DNA of 64,000 bases from Oceanobacillus sp. FSL K6-2867 (GCF_037963145.1 NZ_CP150144.1:2604001-2668000), one strand, 5' to 3'. Positions 17,383 through 27,270 are shown, numbered from the stretch's first letter. The notes: a model not told the origin generated them from the sequence alone. Numbers and translations: made by a program.

Positions 17383-18339
17383 TCAGTCTAGATCAATTCG
17401 TTTATTTAGATATCGGTACGTAATATCAACTGCTAGATTGACGAAAATAAATAATAGTGCTACGACTAAAATGGTTCCCTGGACTACTGGGAAGTCACGA
17501 GCCCGAATAGAGTCAATGATTAATTTTCCCATACCATTTACTGCGAATACACTTTCTGTAAGAACAGCTCCACCTAACAGACCCCCGAATTGAAGACCAA
17601 CTACGGTAACAACAGGTATCAATGCATTTTTTAGTGCATGGCGGTAAATTACAACTCGTTCCTTAACACCTTTAGCTCTTGCGGTACGGATATAGTCCTG
17701 ATCAATTACATCAAGCATGCTCGAACGTGTCATTCTTGCAATAATGGCTGCACTCGCTGTGCCTAAGGTTAGAACTGGCAATACGACCTGAGCGAAGCTG
17801 CCCCAACCAGATGGCTTAAACCAACTAGTATCACTAATGAATGGAACCCAGCTAGGAAGATCAATACCGATGGCAAACCATTGGATAAGCATAAGTCCAA
17901 GCCAGAAGTTAGGCATGGATAACCCGAATAATGCAATAATCATAAGCGATGTATCGGCGAATGAATACCTTTTTGTAGCCGATATGACTCCTACAATTAG
18001 TCCCACAAATACGGCAATAACTGTACTATAGATTGCAAGTTCTAACGTAACCCAAAAACGTGCGCCGATTTCAGTTGTTACATCCCGTCCGCTTCGCATG
18101 GAGCTTCCAAGATCGCCTTGTACAGCATCCTTTATATAATTAAAATACTGAACTGGTAATGGATCGTTTAAACCCAATCTTTCCCTGATATTTTCAACCT
18201 GTTCCTTTGGGGCACTTTCACCTGCCATAATTTGAGCTGGGTCCCCCGGTACTAGGTGCATCATACTGAATACGAGAATGGAAACCCCGATTAAAACGGG
18301 AATAGTTTGGATAATTCTTCGGATAATAAACTTAAACAA
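17383..18339 (-). CDS. Oligopeptide ABC transporter permease, DppB/OppB-like
   Basis: 318-residue permease with six transmembrane helices and the cytoplasmic EAA loop DYIRTARAKGVKERVVIYRH that docks onto the ATPases. The N-terminal signature (LVPGDPAQIMAGESAP) is typical of DppB. The start is TTG, with GAGGTG seven bases upstream. It lies 16 nt after dppC-like and before the two ATPase genes. Confidence 0.93.
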   Translation of the reverse strand: MFKFIIRRIIQTIPVLIGVSILVFSMMHLVPGDPAQIMAGESAPKEQVENIRERLGLNDPLPVQYFNYIKDAVQGDLGSSMRSGRDVTTEIGARFWVTLELAIYSTVIAVFVGLIVGVISATKRYSFADTSLMIIALFGLSMPNFWLGLMLIQWFAIGIDLPSWVPFISDTSWFKPSGWGSFAQVVLPVLTLGTASAAIIARMTRSSMLDVIDQDYIRTARAKGVKERVVIYRHALKNALIPVVTVVGLQFGGLLGGAVLTESVFAVNGMGKLIIDSIRARDFPVVQGTILVVALLFIFVNLAVDITYRYLNKRIDLD

Positions 18340-18355
18340 GATCTTTCACCTCTTT

Positions 18356-19258
18356 CTACTCTTTTGTCTTCGGATCGAATGCATCTCTTAAACCATCACC
18401 AAGCATATTGAAAGCCAGTACTACAAGCACAATAGCAAGCCCTGGGAAAAGAGCAACATGTGGTGCATTGTATAAATAGTTGCGCCCATCACTTAGCATA
18501 GCTCCCCATTCAGGTGTAGGTGGTTGTGCACCAAGTCCCAAGAAAGACAATCCACTAGCAGATAATATAGCTGTAGCTATATTTAGAGTTGCCTGAACAA
18601 TAATTGGTGAAGTAATATTTGGAAAAATGTGTTTAAAAATAATCCGGGCATCACTAGCTCCTAATGCTCTCATCGCATCAATATACTCGAGCTTCTTAAC
18701 AGATAAAGTAGAACCACGAACAATCCTGGCGAATACAGGTACAGATGAGATAGCAACCGCGATAATAACATTTTGCAGGCTTCCTCCAAGCACAGTTACG
18801 ATTGCAAGTGCAAGTAAAATACTAGGGAAAGCGAGCAGGATGTCCATTAATCTCATAAGGATACTATCTGTTCTGCCTCCATAATATCCAGCGAAAATTC
18901 CGATAAGCACTCCCGCTGCACCACCTAGCAGAACAGAGAAAAAGCCAACGATTAATGTCAGATTCGTTCCATGAATAATTCGGCTAAAGATATCCCGGCC
19001 AAAGTTATCCGTCCCCAGCCAATGATCTCCTGATGGGGATTGTAGTTTATTCAGCATATCTTGCGTATCTGGCTGATATGGCGTGAAGTATGGACCGATT
19101 ATTGCGACAATTATAAAAAATAGAATAAGAAAACCGCCAAACATTGCTGATTTGTTCTTTTTTAGTTTTCGATAAACTATTTTCCAATTTTTGAATCGCG
19201 GGTTAGGAGGTTTTATTGCGGTTCTAGTGTTTTCGATATGTTCTGTCGACTGACTCAT
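18356..19258 (-). CDS. Oligopeptide ABC transporter permease, DppC/OppC-like
   Basis: 300-residue permease. A cytoplasmic N-terminus is followed by the OppC N-terminal helix (SAMFGGFLILFFIIVAIIGP), the family segment HWLGTDNFGRDIFSR and the EAA loop (DAMRALGASDARIIFKH). It is the first gene of the operon, so the order is C-B-D-F instead of the common B-C-D-F. The GAAAGGAAG before the ATG is rather far (12 nt). Upstream is a structured repeat element, not a binding-protein gene. Confidence 0.92.
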   Translation of the reverse strand: MSQSTEHIENTRTAIKPPNPRFKNWKIVYRKLKKNKSAMFGGFLILFFIIVAIIGPYFTPYQPDTQDMLNKLQSPSGDHWLGTDNFGRDIFSRIIHGTNLTLIVGFFSVLLGGAAGVLIGIFAGYYGGRTDSILMRLMDILLAFPSILLALAIVTVLGGSLQNVIIAVAISSVPVFARIVRGSTLSVKKLEYIDAMRALGASDARIIFKHIFPNITSPIIVQATLNIATAILSASGLSFLGLGAQPPTPEWGAMLSDGRNYLYNAPHVALFPGLAIVLVVLAFNMLGDGLRDAFDPKTKE

Positions 19259-19289
19259 AGATTGCTAACTTCCTTTCATAAATAGATTA

Positions 19290-19450
19290 AAAAGGCAGTT
19301 CAAAAAGTCTGGTTAAAATGACACATTCAGACGAGAACCCAACAATGGCCGACACGTGCTGAAACTCACAGAAATGCAAGCCCGTACGCTATAGGTCTCG
19401 TCCTAAACTACTATTCTATGTAATTTTCAACTACCTTTTGAACTCGCACC
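19290..19450. repeat. Structured intergenic repeat element, diverged copy
   Basis: Bounded by AGTTCAAAA (19297-19305) and its inverse TTTTGAACT (19436-19444), with a nested pair GACGAGA/TCTCGTC (19330 and 19396). It is more GC-rich than its surroundings. It shares CTGGTTAAAATGA and GACACGTGCTG with the element at 45.2-45.3 kb, so the two are probably relatives. No reading frame is visible. Confidence 0.5.
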
Positions 19451-19733
19451 TAAATTGCATATTTACCCACCATTTCTCGATTATAACACGAAAAATTGAA
19501 TTTACAATTTGATTAAAAAGTGGGACTATTGTCGAAAAAAGCAAGATACTGTAAAATCGGCAATCCTTATTAAAAAAATGTAAATTTTTATTTTTCTGTA
19601 ATTAATTCGTCTAATTTTTTTGTCTATGATATGCTTAAATAAGACTAAAATAAACGATTGTGTACAAAGAATAAATACTTTATGCCGATAGTGGGGTATG
19701 ATTTAAAGTTCTTTGACAAAGGAGAGGCTACGG

Positions 19734-20807
19734 ATGGCAAACATATTGGAAAGACTAAATATTACGATTCCAATCATTCAAGCTGGTATGGCTGGCGGAA
19801 TTACAACGCCTGAGCTTGTAGCAGCTGTATCTAATACGGGTGCACTTGGGACAATTGGCGCAGGTTACATGCACACAAACAAGTTAAAGGAAGCTATTCA
19901 ACGAGTGAAACAGCTAACTGATAAACCTTTTGCTGTAAATCTGTTTTCTGCTAACCTGGAGGTCTTCACAACAGATGTAGATGAAATGCAAGCACTTTTA
20001 AATAAGAAAAGGAAAGAAACAGGCATAGATAAGCAGGAGAATCTTGTTAAAGTAAATGACTATTTACATGAGAAAGTGTATTTGCTTATAAAAGAAAAGG
20101 TTCCTATTGTCAGTACAGCTTTCGGGGCCCTTTCTTCCGTGTTAATCGAGCGGCTAAAGGAAAATAACAGCATCCTTATTGGAATGGCAACAAATGTTAG
20201 TGAAGCACAGCTTTTGGAGGATATGGGATATGATATCGTCGTTGCACAAGGTATTGAAGCAGGAGGGCACCGCGGCACGTTTGATATCGAAAAGTACCCG
20301 AATGGAAGTGATATTGGTTTAATTGCTCTGATGCAATCAATTTTGGATAATACCTCATTGCCAGTCATTGCGGCAGGAGGGATTTATACAAGGCAGCAAC
20401 TGGATGGATTGCTTGCGATGGGGGCTAGTGGTGTGCAAATGGGAACGAGATTCTTGCTGGCTAAAGAAGCAGGTACGAACAAAACCTACCGCAGAGCGTT
20501 AGTAAAAGCAAATTATCAGGATACTGTGATAACAAACGTGTTCTCAGGCAGGCCAGCAAGAGCAATTAAAAATGGTTTCATCAATGAAATTGAATCCAGT
20601 GGTCTGGATGTTTTACCTTTTCCAATTCAAAATGAACTGACAAAGGATTTAAGAGCAGCAGGAGCAGAATTTTCTATTTCGGATTTACAATCACTCTGGG
20701 CTGGTCAAGGAGTAGGAGCATTACATAAAGAAGAAAGTGTAGAAGATATTATTGCACTGTTTACGGATAAAAACAGAATGAAGGCAAACCTAATAGAACA
20801 TGATTAA
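19734..20807 (+). CDS. Nitronate monooxygenase / 2-nitropropane dioxygenase family protein
   Basis: FMN-dependent TIM-barrel enzyme that oxidises alkyl nitronates such as propionate 3-nitronate. Signatures are IPIIQAGMAGGIT at the N-terminus, GYDIVVAQGIEAGGHRG with the conserved His, PVIAAGGIY and GVQMGTRFLLAKE for phosphate binding, and VTNVFSGRPARA. The frame is open further upstream from a TTG, but AAAGGAG is nine bases before the ATG at 19734. FabK, the flavin enoyl-ACP reductase, shares this fold; the length and the GGHRG motif favour nitronate monooxygenase. It is a single gene. Confidence 0.88.
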   Translation: MANILERLNITIPIIQAGMAGGITTPELVAAVSNTGALGTIGAGYMHTNKLKEAIQRVKQLTDKPFAVNLFSANLEVFTTDVDEMQALLNKKRKETGIDKQENLVKVNDYLHEKVYLLIKEKVPIVSTAFGALSSVLIERLKENNSILIGMATNVSEAQLLEDMGYDIVVAQGIEAGGHRGTFDIEKYPNGSDIGLIALMQSILDNTSLPVIAAGGIYTRQQLDGLLAMGASGVQMGTRFLLAKEAGTNKTYRRALVKANYQDTVITNVFSGRPARAIKNGFINEIESSGLDVLPFPIQNELTKDLRAAGAEFSISDLQSLWAGQGVGALHKEESVEDIIALFTDKNRMKANLIEHD

Positions 20808-20846
20808 AAAACAGGGAAAACCAGACTTATCTGGTTTTCCCTGTTT
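20807..20846 (+). terminator. Terminator of the nitronate monooxygenase gene
   Basis: AAAACAGGGAAACCAGA pairs with TCTGGTTTTCCCTGTTTT with one bulged T and a loop of four. Confidence 0.9.
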
Positions 20847-20935
20847 TATTTACTGTAGAGCATGAATATAATAATAATTTACTGCAAATAAAGAATTGTA
20901 CTCAAATAGTCAAAAAAATGATGCTTTAGAATTAT

Positions 20936-20964
20936 TTGACATTGAATATTGGTTCAGTTAATAT
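20936..20964 (+). promoter_or_regulatory. Promoter of the TRAP transporter operon
   Basis: Consensus -35 TTGACA, 17 nt, then TAATAT. It lies about 35 nt before the binding-protein ATG. Confidence 0.65.
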
Positions 20965-21000
20965 AAATTTATTGAAATATAGAACAAAAGGGGTGTTTTT

Positions 21001-21948
21001 ATGAGAAAGATAAAGTTGTTTTTATCGGCTGTATTAGTGATGGGAATGGCACTATTTCTGTCAGCATGCAGTGAAGAAGAGTTTCTTCAAATGCTGACAG
21101 GTGGCACAAGCGGTACATATTACCCGCTAGGTGGAGAAATGGCTACTAATATCACGGAGGCAACAGGTATTCAGACGGATGCAGTTTCATCAAATGCTTC
21201 GGCTGATAATGTAATCGCTTTAAATGAGGGAGATGCTGAGCTGGCGTTTGTACAAACAGACGTTATGTCAAATGCTGTTGAAGGAATAAACTCTTTTGAA
21301 GGAAATCCGATTGATAATGTACTTGCAATTGGAGCACTTTATCCAGAAACAATTCAAATTGTTACCACTGGAGACTCTGGTATTACTTCTGTAGAGGATT
21401 TGGCAGGAAAGTCTGTTTCAGTCGGTGCGCCGGGGTCGGGAACATATGTGAATGCAGAGCAAATATTAGAAGTCCATGGAATGACAATGGACGATATTAA
21501 CCCGCAAAATCTGGATTTCAGTGAATCAACTGGTGGAATTCAAGACGGCAATATTGATGCTGCCTTTATTACAGCTGGAACGCCAACAGGTGCTGTAGAA
21601 GGATTATCTGCTACAGTAGACGTTTCGATCGTTCCGATTGCTCAGGATAAAATTGATGAAATGATTGAACAGTATCCATACTATGCAGCTGATACGATTC
21701 CAGCGGGTACGTATGGTTTGGATGAGGAAGTAAATACAGTTGCAGTTTTAGCGATGCTGGCAGTAGTAGATAGCGTTCCAGAAGATACCGTTTATGAAAT
21801 TACGAAGGCTATTTATGAAAATGCAGATAGTATGGCGCATGACAAGGCTCAATTTATTAAACTGGAAACTGCTCTAGATGGTATCGGAATTGATGTACAT
21901 CCTGGAGCACAAAAGTATTATGAGGAAAAAGGTATAAGCGTCGAATAA
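21001..21948 (+). CDS. TRAP transporter binding protein, TAXI family (lipoprotein)
   Basis: Extracellular solute receptor of a TAXI-type TRAP importer. The signal ends LSAC with Cys23. The family fingerprint GGTSGTYYPLGGEMA follows, then AELAFVQTDV and GKSVSVGAPGSGTYVNAEQIL. TAXI proteins bind dicarboxylates or glutamate-like acids; the ligand is not clear here. It is the first gene of a three-gene unit. A hairpin after it probably keeps its expression higher than that of the membrane genes. Confidence 0.93.
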   Translation: MRKIKLFLSAVLVMGMALFLSACSEEEFLQMLTGGTSGTYYPLGGEMATNITEATGIQTDAVSSNASADNVIALNEGDAELAFVQTDVMSNAVEGINSFEGNPIDNVLAIGALYPETIQIVTTGDSGITSVEDLAGKSVSVGAPGSGTYVNAEQILEVHGMTMDDINPQNLDFSESTGGIQDGNIDAAFITAGTPTGAVEGLSATVDVSIVPIAQDKIDEMIEQYPYYAADTIPAGTYGLDEEVNTVAVLAMLAVVDSVPEDTVYEITKAIYENADSMAHDKAQFIKLETALDGIGIDVHPGAQKYYEEKGISVE

Positions 21949-21973
21949 ACTAACTGTGTATTTATAGATTGCT

Positions 21974-22020
21974 ATAGCCGGCTGTCCACCCTCTTGCGGG
22001 AATGGCTGTCGGCTATTTTT
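21974..22020 (+). terminator. Intra-operon attenuating terminator
   Basis: ATAGCCG...CGGCTAT with an inner CCC/GGG stem and five T residues. It separates the receptor gene from the membrane genes and likely lowers read-through. Confidence 0.7.
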
Positions 22021-22090
22021 GCCAAATAGAAAGACAGCAGTAACGGCTAACCTATTAAATAAATAGAAACAACGATCCAGGTGAAACTTT

Positions 22091-22624
22091 ATGTTACATA
22101 AAAAAAAGATTATCATTGTTATTTTCCTTATAGCAAGTTTAATAAGCATTTTTCTGTTTGTCCCAGTTAGTACCGCGCTCGTTTTTTATGAAGAAAACAC
22201 AAATCAGCTTGAGGCATTTAAGCCGATTGAAATAGGTGACAAATTTCAGATCATTTTTACACATTCCATTCATTTAACAGATGTTGCAGAAAAATATATC
22301 GTTACAGAAAACCTGGATATAAAACAATACGAAATCATCTTTGAGGAATTTGGTATTGGCATGCCTGCAAATGCAGGGGAAGGTGAAACCTTTGTCTATG
22401 AAGATGGAAAATACCATATAAAGAATTTAGACAATTACTTTGCTTCCATGAAAATTCGTAATGGAAAAACCGTTTCGGAAAATCGATTTTTGTGGGAGAC
22501 AAACACAGGAGAGGAGCATATGGTCTGGTTTAATGATTATTTTGATCCTGGTGATTGGTTTACAGTGAAGGTAGAAAAAATCACACTATGGGAATATCTG
22601 AAAGGAGTGAAGATCCATGAGTGA
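22091..22624 (+). CDS. DUF1850 protein of a TAXI-TRAP operon
   Basis: 177-residue protein with one N-terminal membrane anchor (about 6-27) and an outward domain containing FTHSIHLTDVAEKYIV and GFGIGMPANAGEG-like segments that mark DUF1850. Genes of this family sit between TAXI receptors and fused TRAP permeases in many bacteria, but the role is unknown. The ribosome binding site (CCAGGTG) is weak. Its stop overlaps the start of the permease by eight bases, so their translation is coupled. Confidence 0.85.
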   Translation: MLHKKKIIIVIFLIASLISIFLFVPVSTALVFYEENTNQLEAFKPIEIGDKFQIIFTHSIHLTDVAEKYIVTENLDIKQYEIIFEEFGIGMPANAGEGETFVYEDGKYHIKNLDNYFASMKIRNGKTVSENRFLWETNTGEEHMVWFNDYFDPGDWFTVKVEKITLWEYLKGVKIHE

Positions 22625-24632
22625 AAACAAAGAGCCAAAGCAGCTAACGCTGGAAGAACAACAGGAACTCATGCAAAAATATGATGCTGAATCAAATACT
22701 CGGAATGTCGGTGGCTTGATCGCTAAAGTAATCTTTTTTGTATTAATTGCATTCTCCCTATTTCAGATTTATACAGGGGTTTTCGGGCAATATACAGCTT
22801 ACATTCAACGAACGGTCCATCTAGGCTTTGCATTAACACTTATCTTTCTATTATTTCCCGCCCGGAGAAAAACAAAAAGGCAGACAATCCCTTGGTATGA
22901 CTATGCCCTTTCATCATTGTCCATTGTGGTCTGCGGTTATTGGCCTGTGTTCTATGATTCCTTAGTTCAACAGGTAGGCGGCATTGACGGCATTCAAGTA
23001 ATTATTGGCGGGATTGCAGTACTATTGGTTTTGGAAGCTGCCAGAAGAGCTGTTGGGATGCCGATAACAATTATTGCTGGATTGTTTCTTGTTTATGCTA
23101 TTTTTGGACCCTATATGCCAGGAATCCTAGCACACCGCGGGTTGAGTTTTCAGCAATTAATTCAATCCATGTTTTTTACAACAGAGGGTATTCTTGGTAC
23201 TCCATTACAAGTATCTTCTACGTATATTTTCTTATTCTTATTATTTGGCGCCTTTCTCGTCCAAACAGGAGTTGGAAACTACTTTAACGACTTGGCGATT
23301 TCGATTGCTGGCCGTCGGGTTGGCGGACCTGCAAAAGTTGCGATTTTTTCCAGTGCACTGAATGGAACAATTTCTGGAAGCTCTGTAGCAAATACGGTTA
23401 CTACAGGCGCATATACGATACCGATGATGAAAAAACTTGGTTATAAGAAAGATTTCGCAGGAGCAGTAGAAGCGGCTGCATCCACTGGGGGACAAATTAT
23501 GCCGCCAATTATGGGCGCGGCAGCATTTCTTATGATTGAGTTTGCGGGAGAAAGCTATTGGAATATCGCAAAGGCAGCAACAATCCCGGCTATTCTCTAT
23601 TTCTCCGGTATTTGGATTATGACACATTTTGAAGCAAAGCGAATGGGCCTTCTTGGATTACCGAAGGAGGAAATCCCAAGTAAAATATCTGTACTAAAAA
23701 AAATACATTTATTACTGCCAATACTAGCAATTGTTTACTTTTTATTTATTGGTATAAGTGTTGAACGTGCAGCAATTTATGGAATTATAGCGACCATTAT
23801 TGTAAGTTTGTTTCGAAAGGATACACGAATTACACCGAGTAAGTTTATTGTTGCACTGGAGTCAGGTGCGCGAACAGCGCTGGGAGTTGCAGCAGCCACG
23901 GCCTGTGCCGGAATTATAGTAGGGGTCGTTACAAAAACCGGTTTAGGTTTAAAATTAGGAAATGGTCTTGTCAGCATAGCTGGAACCATTGCAGGCTCAC
24001 CTGAAATTCAGCTGATGCTAACTTTGTTCTTCACAATGATTACGTCGATCATTATTGGAATGGGTTCTCCGACAACAGCAAATTACATTATTACATCAAC
24101 AATTGCTTTACCGGCAATCATTGCATTAAATGGAGAACTGGATGTAGCAATTCCTGTTTTAGCTGCACATATGTTTGTGTTCTACTTTGGAATTGTTGCA
24201 GATATTACACCGCCAGTGGCACTCGCGGCCTTCGCAGCCAGTGGGATATCTGGGGGAGATCCGATTCGTACAGGAGTAAATGCATCAAAGCTGGCGATTG
24301 CGGCTTTTATCATACCGTATATGTTCGTACTTAATCCGACGCTATTAATGATAGAAGGAAGTTTTGTCGATATTGGCTGGTCACTCATTACGGCTATGAT
24401 TGGAATGATTGCTGTTGGAGCAGGCCTTATCGGGTTTTGGTATCGTAAAATTAACGGCTTTGAAAGGATTATTTCAGTTATTACTGGGTTGCTGTTAATG
24501 TATCCAGAAGGCTATTCCGACACAATTGGCTTTATTGCTTTCGTATTATTAGTAGCTATTCAAATTATGACAAAAGGTAAAGGCCAAGATAATCAGCGTG
24601 GAGATCTGAAAAAAGCAGGATCTGCGGGATAA
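22617..24632 (+). CDS. TRAP transporter fused DctQ-DctM permease
   Basis: 671-residue membrane protein combining the small DctQ part (four helices, residues 35-165) with the large DctM part (residues 170-600). DctM motifs include SGSSVANTVTTGAYTIPMM, GGQIMPPIMGAAAF, and the repeat GMGSPTTANYIITSTIALP. It imports organic acids using a sodium gradient with the TAXI receptor. AAAGGAG precedes the ATG. The tail GKGQDNQRGDLKKAGSAG is cytoplasmic. Confidence 0.95.
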   Translation: MSENKEPKQLTLEEQQELMQKYDAESNTRNVGGLIAKVIFFVLIAFSLFQIYTGVFGQYTAYIQRTVHLGFALTLIFLLFPARRKTKRQTIPWYDYALSSLSIVVCGYWPVFYDSLVQQVGGIDGIQVIIGGIAVLLVLEAARRAVGMPITIIAGLFLVYAIFGPYMPGILAHRGLSFQQLIQSMFFTTEGILGTPLQVSSTYIFLFLLFGAFLVQTGVGNYFNDLAISIAGRRVGGPAKVAIFSSALNGTISGSSVANTVTTGAYTIPMMKKLGYKKDFAGAVEAAASTGGQIMPPIMGAAAFLMIEFAGESYWNIAKAATIPAILYFSGIWIMTHFEAKRMGLLGLPKEEIPSKISVLKKIHLLLPILAIVYFLFIGISVERAAIYGIIATIIVSLFRKDTRITPSKFIVALESGARTALGVAAATACAGIIVGVVTKTGLGLKLGNGLVSIAGTIAGSPEIQLMLTLFFTMITSIIIGMGSPTTANYIITSTIALPAIIALNGELDVAIPVLAAHMFVFYFGIVADITPPVALAAFAASGISGGDPIRTGVNASKLAIAAFIIPYMFVLNPTLLMIEGSFVDIGWSLITAMIGMIAVGAGLIGFWYRKINGFERIISVITGLLLMYPEGYSDTIGFIAFVLLVAIQIMTKGKGQDNQRGDLKKAGSAG

Positions 24633-24642
24633 AAGCCAATAT

Positions 24643-24679
24643 AAAGGTGATCAGAATTTTATCTGATCACCTTTCTTTG
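24643..24679 (+). terminator. Terminator of the TRAP operon
   Basis: AAAGGTGATCAGA pairs perfectly with TCTGATCACCTTT across a six-base loop. Confidence 0.9.
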
Positions 24680-24704
24680 ATTTCTCATGGCAATGCGCTA
24701 TGCT
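24677..24704 (+). promoter_or_regulatory. Possible promoter of the MATE gene
   Basis: TTGATT, 16 nt, TATGCT, directly after the preceding terminator. Confidence 0.4.
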
Positions 24705-24743
24705 TAACCTATGATGATATAAAATAGAAAGAGGATTAACATA

Positions 24744-26084
24744 ATGAAGCAGTATGATTTTACAGAAGGGAATATATTCAAGCAATTAATCTGGTTCTCC
24801 TGGCCGATTATGTTTACGAATTTATTGCAAACATCCTATCAGCTGATCGATAGTTTGTGGGTCGGTAATTTGCTCGGTGCAAACGCTTTGGGAGCAGTAG
24901 CAGTATCAGGCACAATTTTGTTTACAGTACTTTCCTTTATAATTGGTTTAAATAATGCAGCACTTACTATTTTGTCCCAGCAAAAAGGGAAAGATAATGA
25001 AGCCGGATTAAAGCGGTATTTAAACGCATTTGTTGTTATTTTAACAACGATAGCAATTGTGCTAGGTGCAATAGGATATTTTTTCTCAGAACATTTTTTA
25101 AGCCTGCTTGGCACACCGGAAGTTATGATAGAACAAGCAAATGCTTATTTGCAAATTAACTTTCTTGGGATTCTATTTCTGTTTGGCTATAATTTTATTA
25201 GCACAGTTCTCCGCGCATTAGGGGATAGTAAAACGCCGGTTCGCTTTGTTATGATAGCTGTTGTGCTAAATACGGTGCTTGATCCAATATTTATAAGTGT
25301 GTTTAATTGGGGAGTAGAGGGTGCCGCATATGCAACGGTAGTTTCACAGGGAGTGGCTTTTCTATATGGTTTGATATATATTTTATCTAAAAAGCTTGCA
25401 CCGTTTAGTGTACCAACATTACCTAATAAAGCTGAGGTTGGTTTGATTTTAAACCTTGGAATTCCATCTGGGCTGCAAATGTCCGTTATTTCAGCAGGGT
25501 CTGCAGCAATTATGAGTGTTGTCACGGGTTTTGGCGGTGGCGCTGTTGCAGGATTTAGTGCAGCACAACGCTTGGATAGTTTATTGATGCTGCCGGCACA
25601 CGCTCTTAGTACGGCGGTCAGCAGCATGGCAGGACAGAATATCGGCGTTAAAAACTGGTCCCGCGTGCAACGAATTGCGAAGTATGGAGTGTTGTATAAT
25701 TTCTCCATTATGCTGGCGATTGGTATTGTCGTTGTATTTTTAGCTGAATATGGTGTCAAACTGTTTATTCGGGATGAAACAGCAGTCGAGTTCGGTAAGA
25801 CGTACTTACAAATTATTGCTTTGTGCTACCCGTTTTTAGGTATTAATTTTATTCTAAATGGAATTGTTCGTGCGGCAGGTGCGATGTATCAAGTGCTTGC
25901 ACTGAATATTATTTCATTTTGGGTTTTGCGGTACCCATTAACTGTTTTATTTTCAAAGGTATTTGGTGAAGTTGGAATAGCAATTGGAATGGGAGCAAGC
26001 TTTGTGATTAGTAGTGTGATTGCTGGTGGTTACTACCGCTTTGGTAAATGGCGGGAGAAAGAATTGTTCAAGAAGGCGAATTGA
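24744..26084 (+). CDS. MATE-family multidrug efflux protein, YpnP-like
   Basis: 446-residue protein with 12 transmembrane helices in two MatE repeats. The N-terminal FWSWPIMFTNLLQTSYQLIDSLWVGNLLG and mid segments STVLRALGDSKTP and IVRAAGAMYQV are MATE hallmarks. It should export cationic compounds using a sodium or proton gradient. GAAAGAGG precedes the ATG. Two smaller genes follow closely (15 and 3 nt) and may be co-transcribed. Confidence 0.92.
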   Translation: MKQYDFTEGNIFKQLIWFSWPIMFTNLLQTSYQLIDSLWVGNLLGANALGAVAVSGTILFTVLSFIIGLNNAALTILSQQKGKDNEAGLKRYLNAFVVILTTIAIVLGAIGYFFSEHFLSLLGTPEVMIEQANAYLQINFLGILFLFGYNFISTVLRALGDSKTPVRFVMIAVVLNTVLDPIFISVFNWGVEGAAYATVVSQGVAFLYGLIYILSKKLAPFSVPTLPNKAEVGLILNLGIPSGLQMSVISAGSAAIMSVVTGFGGGAVAGFSAAQRLDSLLMLPAHALSTAVSSMAGQNIGVKNWSRVQRIAKYGVLYNFSIMLAIGIVVVFLAEYGVKLFIRDETAVEFGKTYLQIIALCYPFLGINFILNGIVRAAGAMYQVLALNIISFWVLRYPLTVLFSKVFGEVGIAIGMGASFVISSVIAGGYYRFGKWREKELFKKAN

Positions 26085-26099
26085 TAATGGAGTAAAGCG

Positions 26100-26534
26100 A
26101 TGAAACAATTATGGAAGCTTATAAGTATTGGAAGCATTTCAGGTATTATACTGGGTATATTTTTGAAGCTAGTGGAACGAAGTACTGGAGAAACTGTTTA
26201 TGTTCTTTTATTAAATGTTGATTATATTCCTGTTATAAAGGATTGGAATATGCAAGAGGCTGCTGAATTTGGCCTTCATTTGGTTGTTTCTGTTTTACTT
26301 GTACTATGTATCTATTATTTATTTAAAAGATACAAGCTTCAAAACCAAATGTTGCCTTATATAATTGTAAACATCGTGATTGGATATTTTCTCTTTTTTA
26401 CAACACAATTCTCTGATCGAACCCCAGATTTGGCTGATAAGATGGCATTTTCATTTTGGATAATTGGACATCTTATTTATGGTTTAATTGTCTGGAAGCT
26501 CGTAAAGTTTTTGCTAATGGAAAAGGAAAGATAA
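26100..26534 (+). CDS. Conserved membrane protein of unknown function
   Basis: 144 residues with four hydrophobic segments (about 8-23, 58-78, 85-103 and 113-138) and a basic C-terminus (MEKER). I recognise no family signature. GGAGTAAAGCG precedes the ATG. It starts 15 nt after the MATE gene and ends 3 nt before the lysozyme-like gene, so the three probably form one transcript. Confidence 0.65.
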   Translation: MKQLWKLISIGSISGIILGIFLKLVERSTGETVYVLLLNVDYIPVIKDWNMQEAAEFGLHLVVSVLLVLCIYYLFKRYKLQNQMLPYIIVNIVIGYFLFFTTQFSDRTPDLADKMAFSFWIIGHLIYGLIVWKLVKFLLMEKER

Positions 26535-26537
26535 CGT

Positions 26538-27167
26538 ATGAAGCTAAAAAGAAAACTGCGTAAAATAATAAAGCAAATCGTTAGTGTTACATTTATTTTA
26601 ATTGGCGTATTTTTACTATTATCATTTTTAACATTTGAAAAACAAGGTGATTTCAATATTACGCAGTCACCATCAACCTTAATCAGTGAGGAAGTTCGGA
26701 GCTATAAGCCATTGATTGAAACCTATGCAAAAAAGTATGACGTAGAAGATTATGTTGATGTTCTGCAGGCAATGATGATGCAGGAATCAGGGGGAAGAGG
26801 CGATGACCCGATGCAGTCCTCGGAAAGCTACTGTGGAAAGATTGGATGTATTAAAGACCCTGAGATTTCTATTAAACAAGGAGTCTATTATTTTGCCCAG
26901 ACTTTAGAGGATGCAAATGGTGACCTGGAACTGGCAATTCAATCGTATAATTTCGGACGCGGCTTTATCGAATATGTTCACGCAGAGTCGGAAAGTTATT
27001 CACAGGATATTGCAATTGCATTTTCCCAAGAAATGTATGAGAATGCTGCTGATCCATCGGTATATACATGCAAGAGGGAAGAAGCAAAACAGTTCGATGC
27101 TTGTTATGGTGATATATACTATGTCAGGTCTGTTATGCAATATAAAGATGTACTAGCTCCTGAGTGA
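26538..27167 (+). CDS. Membrane-anchored lysozyme-like / lytic transglycosylase, YocA-like
   Basis: Probable peptidoglycan hydrolase. One N-terminal anchor (about 12-35) is followed by a goose-type lysozyme-like domain: MMMQESGGRGDDPMQSSE with the catalytic Glu, GVYYFAQTLEDA, and IQSYNFGRGFIEY. Four cysteines (two around YCGKIGCI, two in YTCKREEAKQFDACY) could form disulfides outside the cell. The same domain occurs in YocA and CwlT of B. subtilis. The start is close to the previous stop with AAAGGAAAG upstream. Confidence 0.82.
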   Translation: MKLKRKLRKIIKQIVSVTFILIGVFLLLSFLTFEKQGDFNITQSPSTLISEEVRSYKPLIETYAKKYDVEDYVDVLQAMMMQESGGRGDDPMQSSESYCGKIGCIKDPEISIKQGVYYFAQTLEDANGDLELAIQSYNFGRGFIEYVHAESESYSQDIAIAFSQEMYENAADPSVYTCKREEAKQFDACYGDIYYVRSVMQYKDVLAPE

Positions 27168-27270
27168 AGAATAATGTAGAAACTGGTATGATTATAGAAA
27201 AGATAGAAATCGAATTAAGCAGATAAAAAAGTGTAAAACTATCTTATCTTCATCAGTGCAACTAAGCCAG

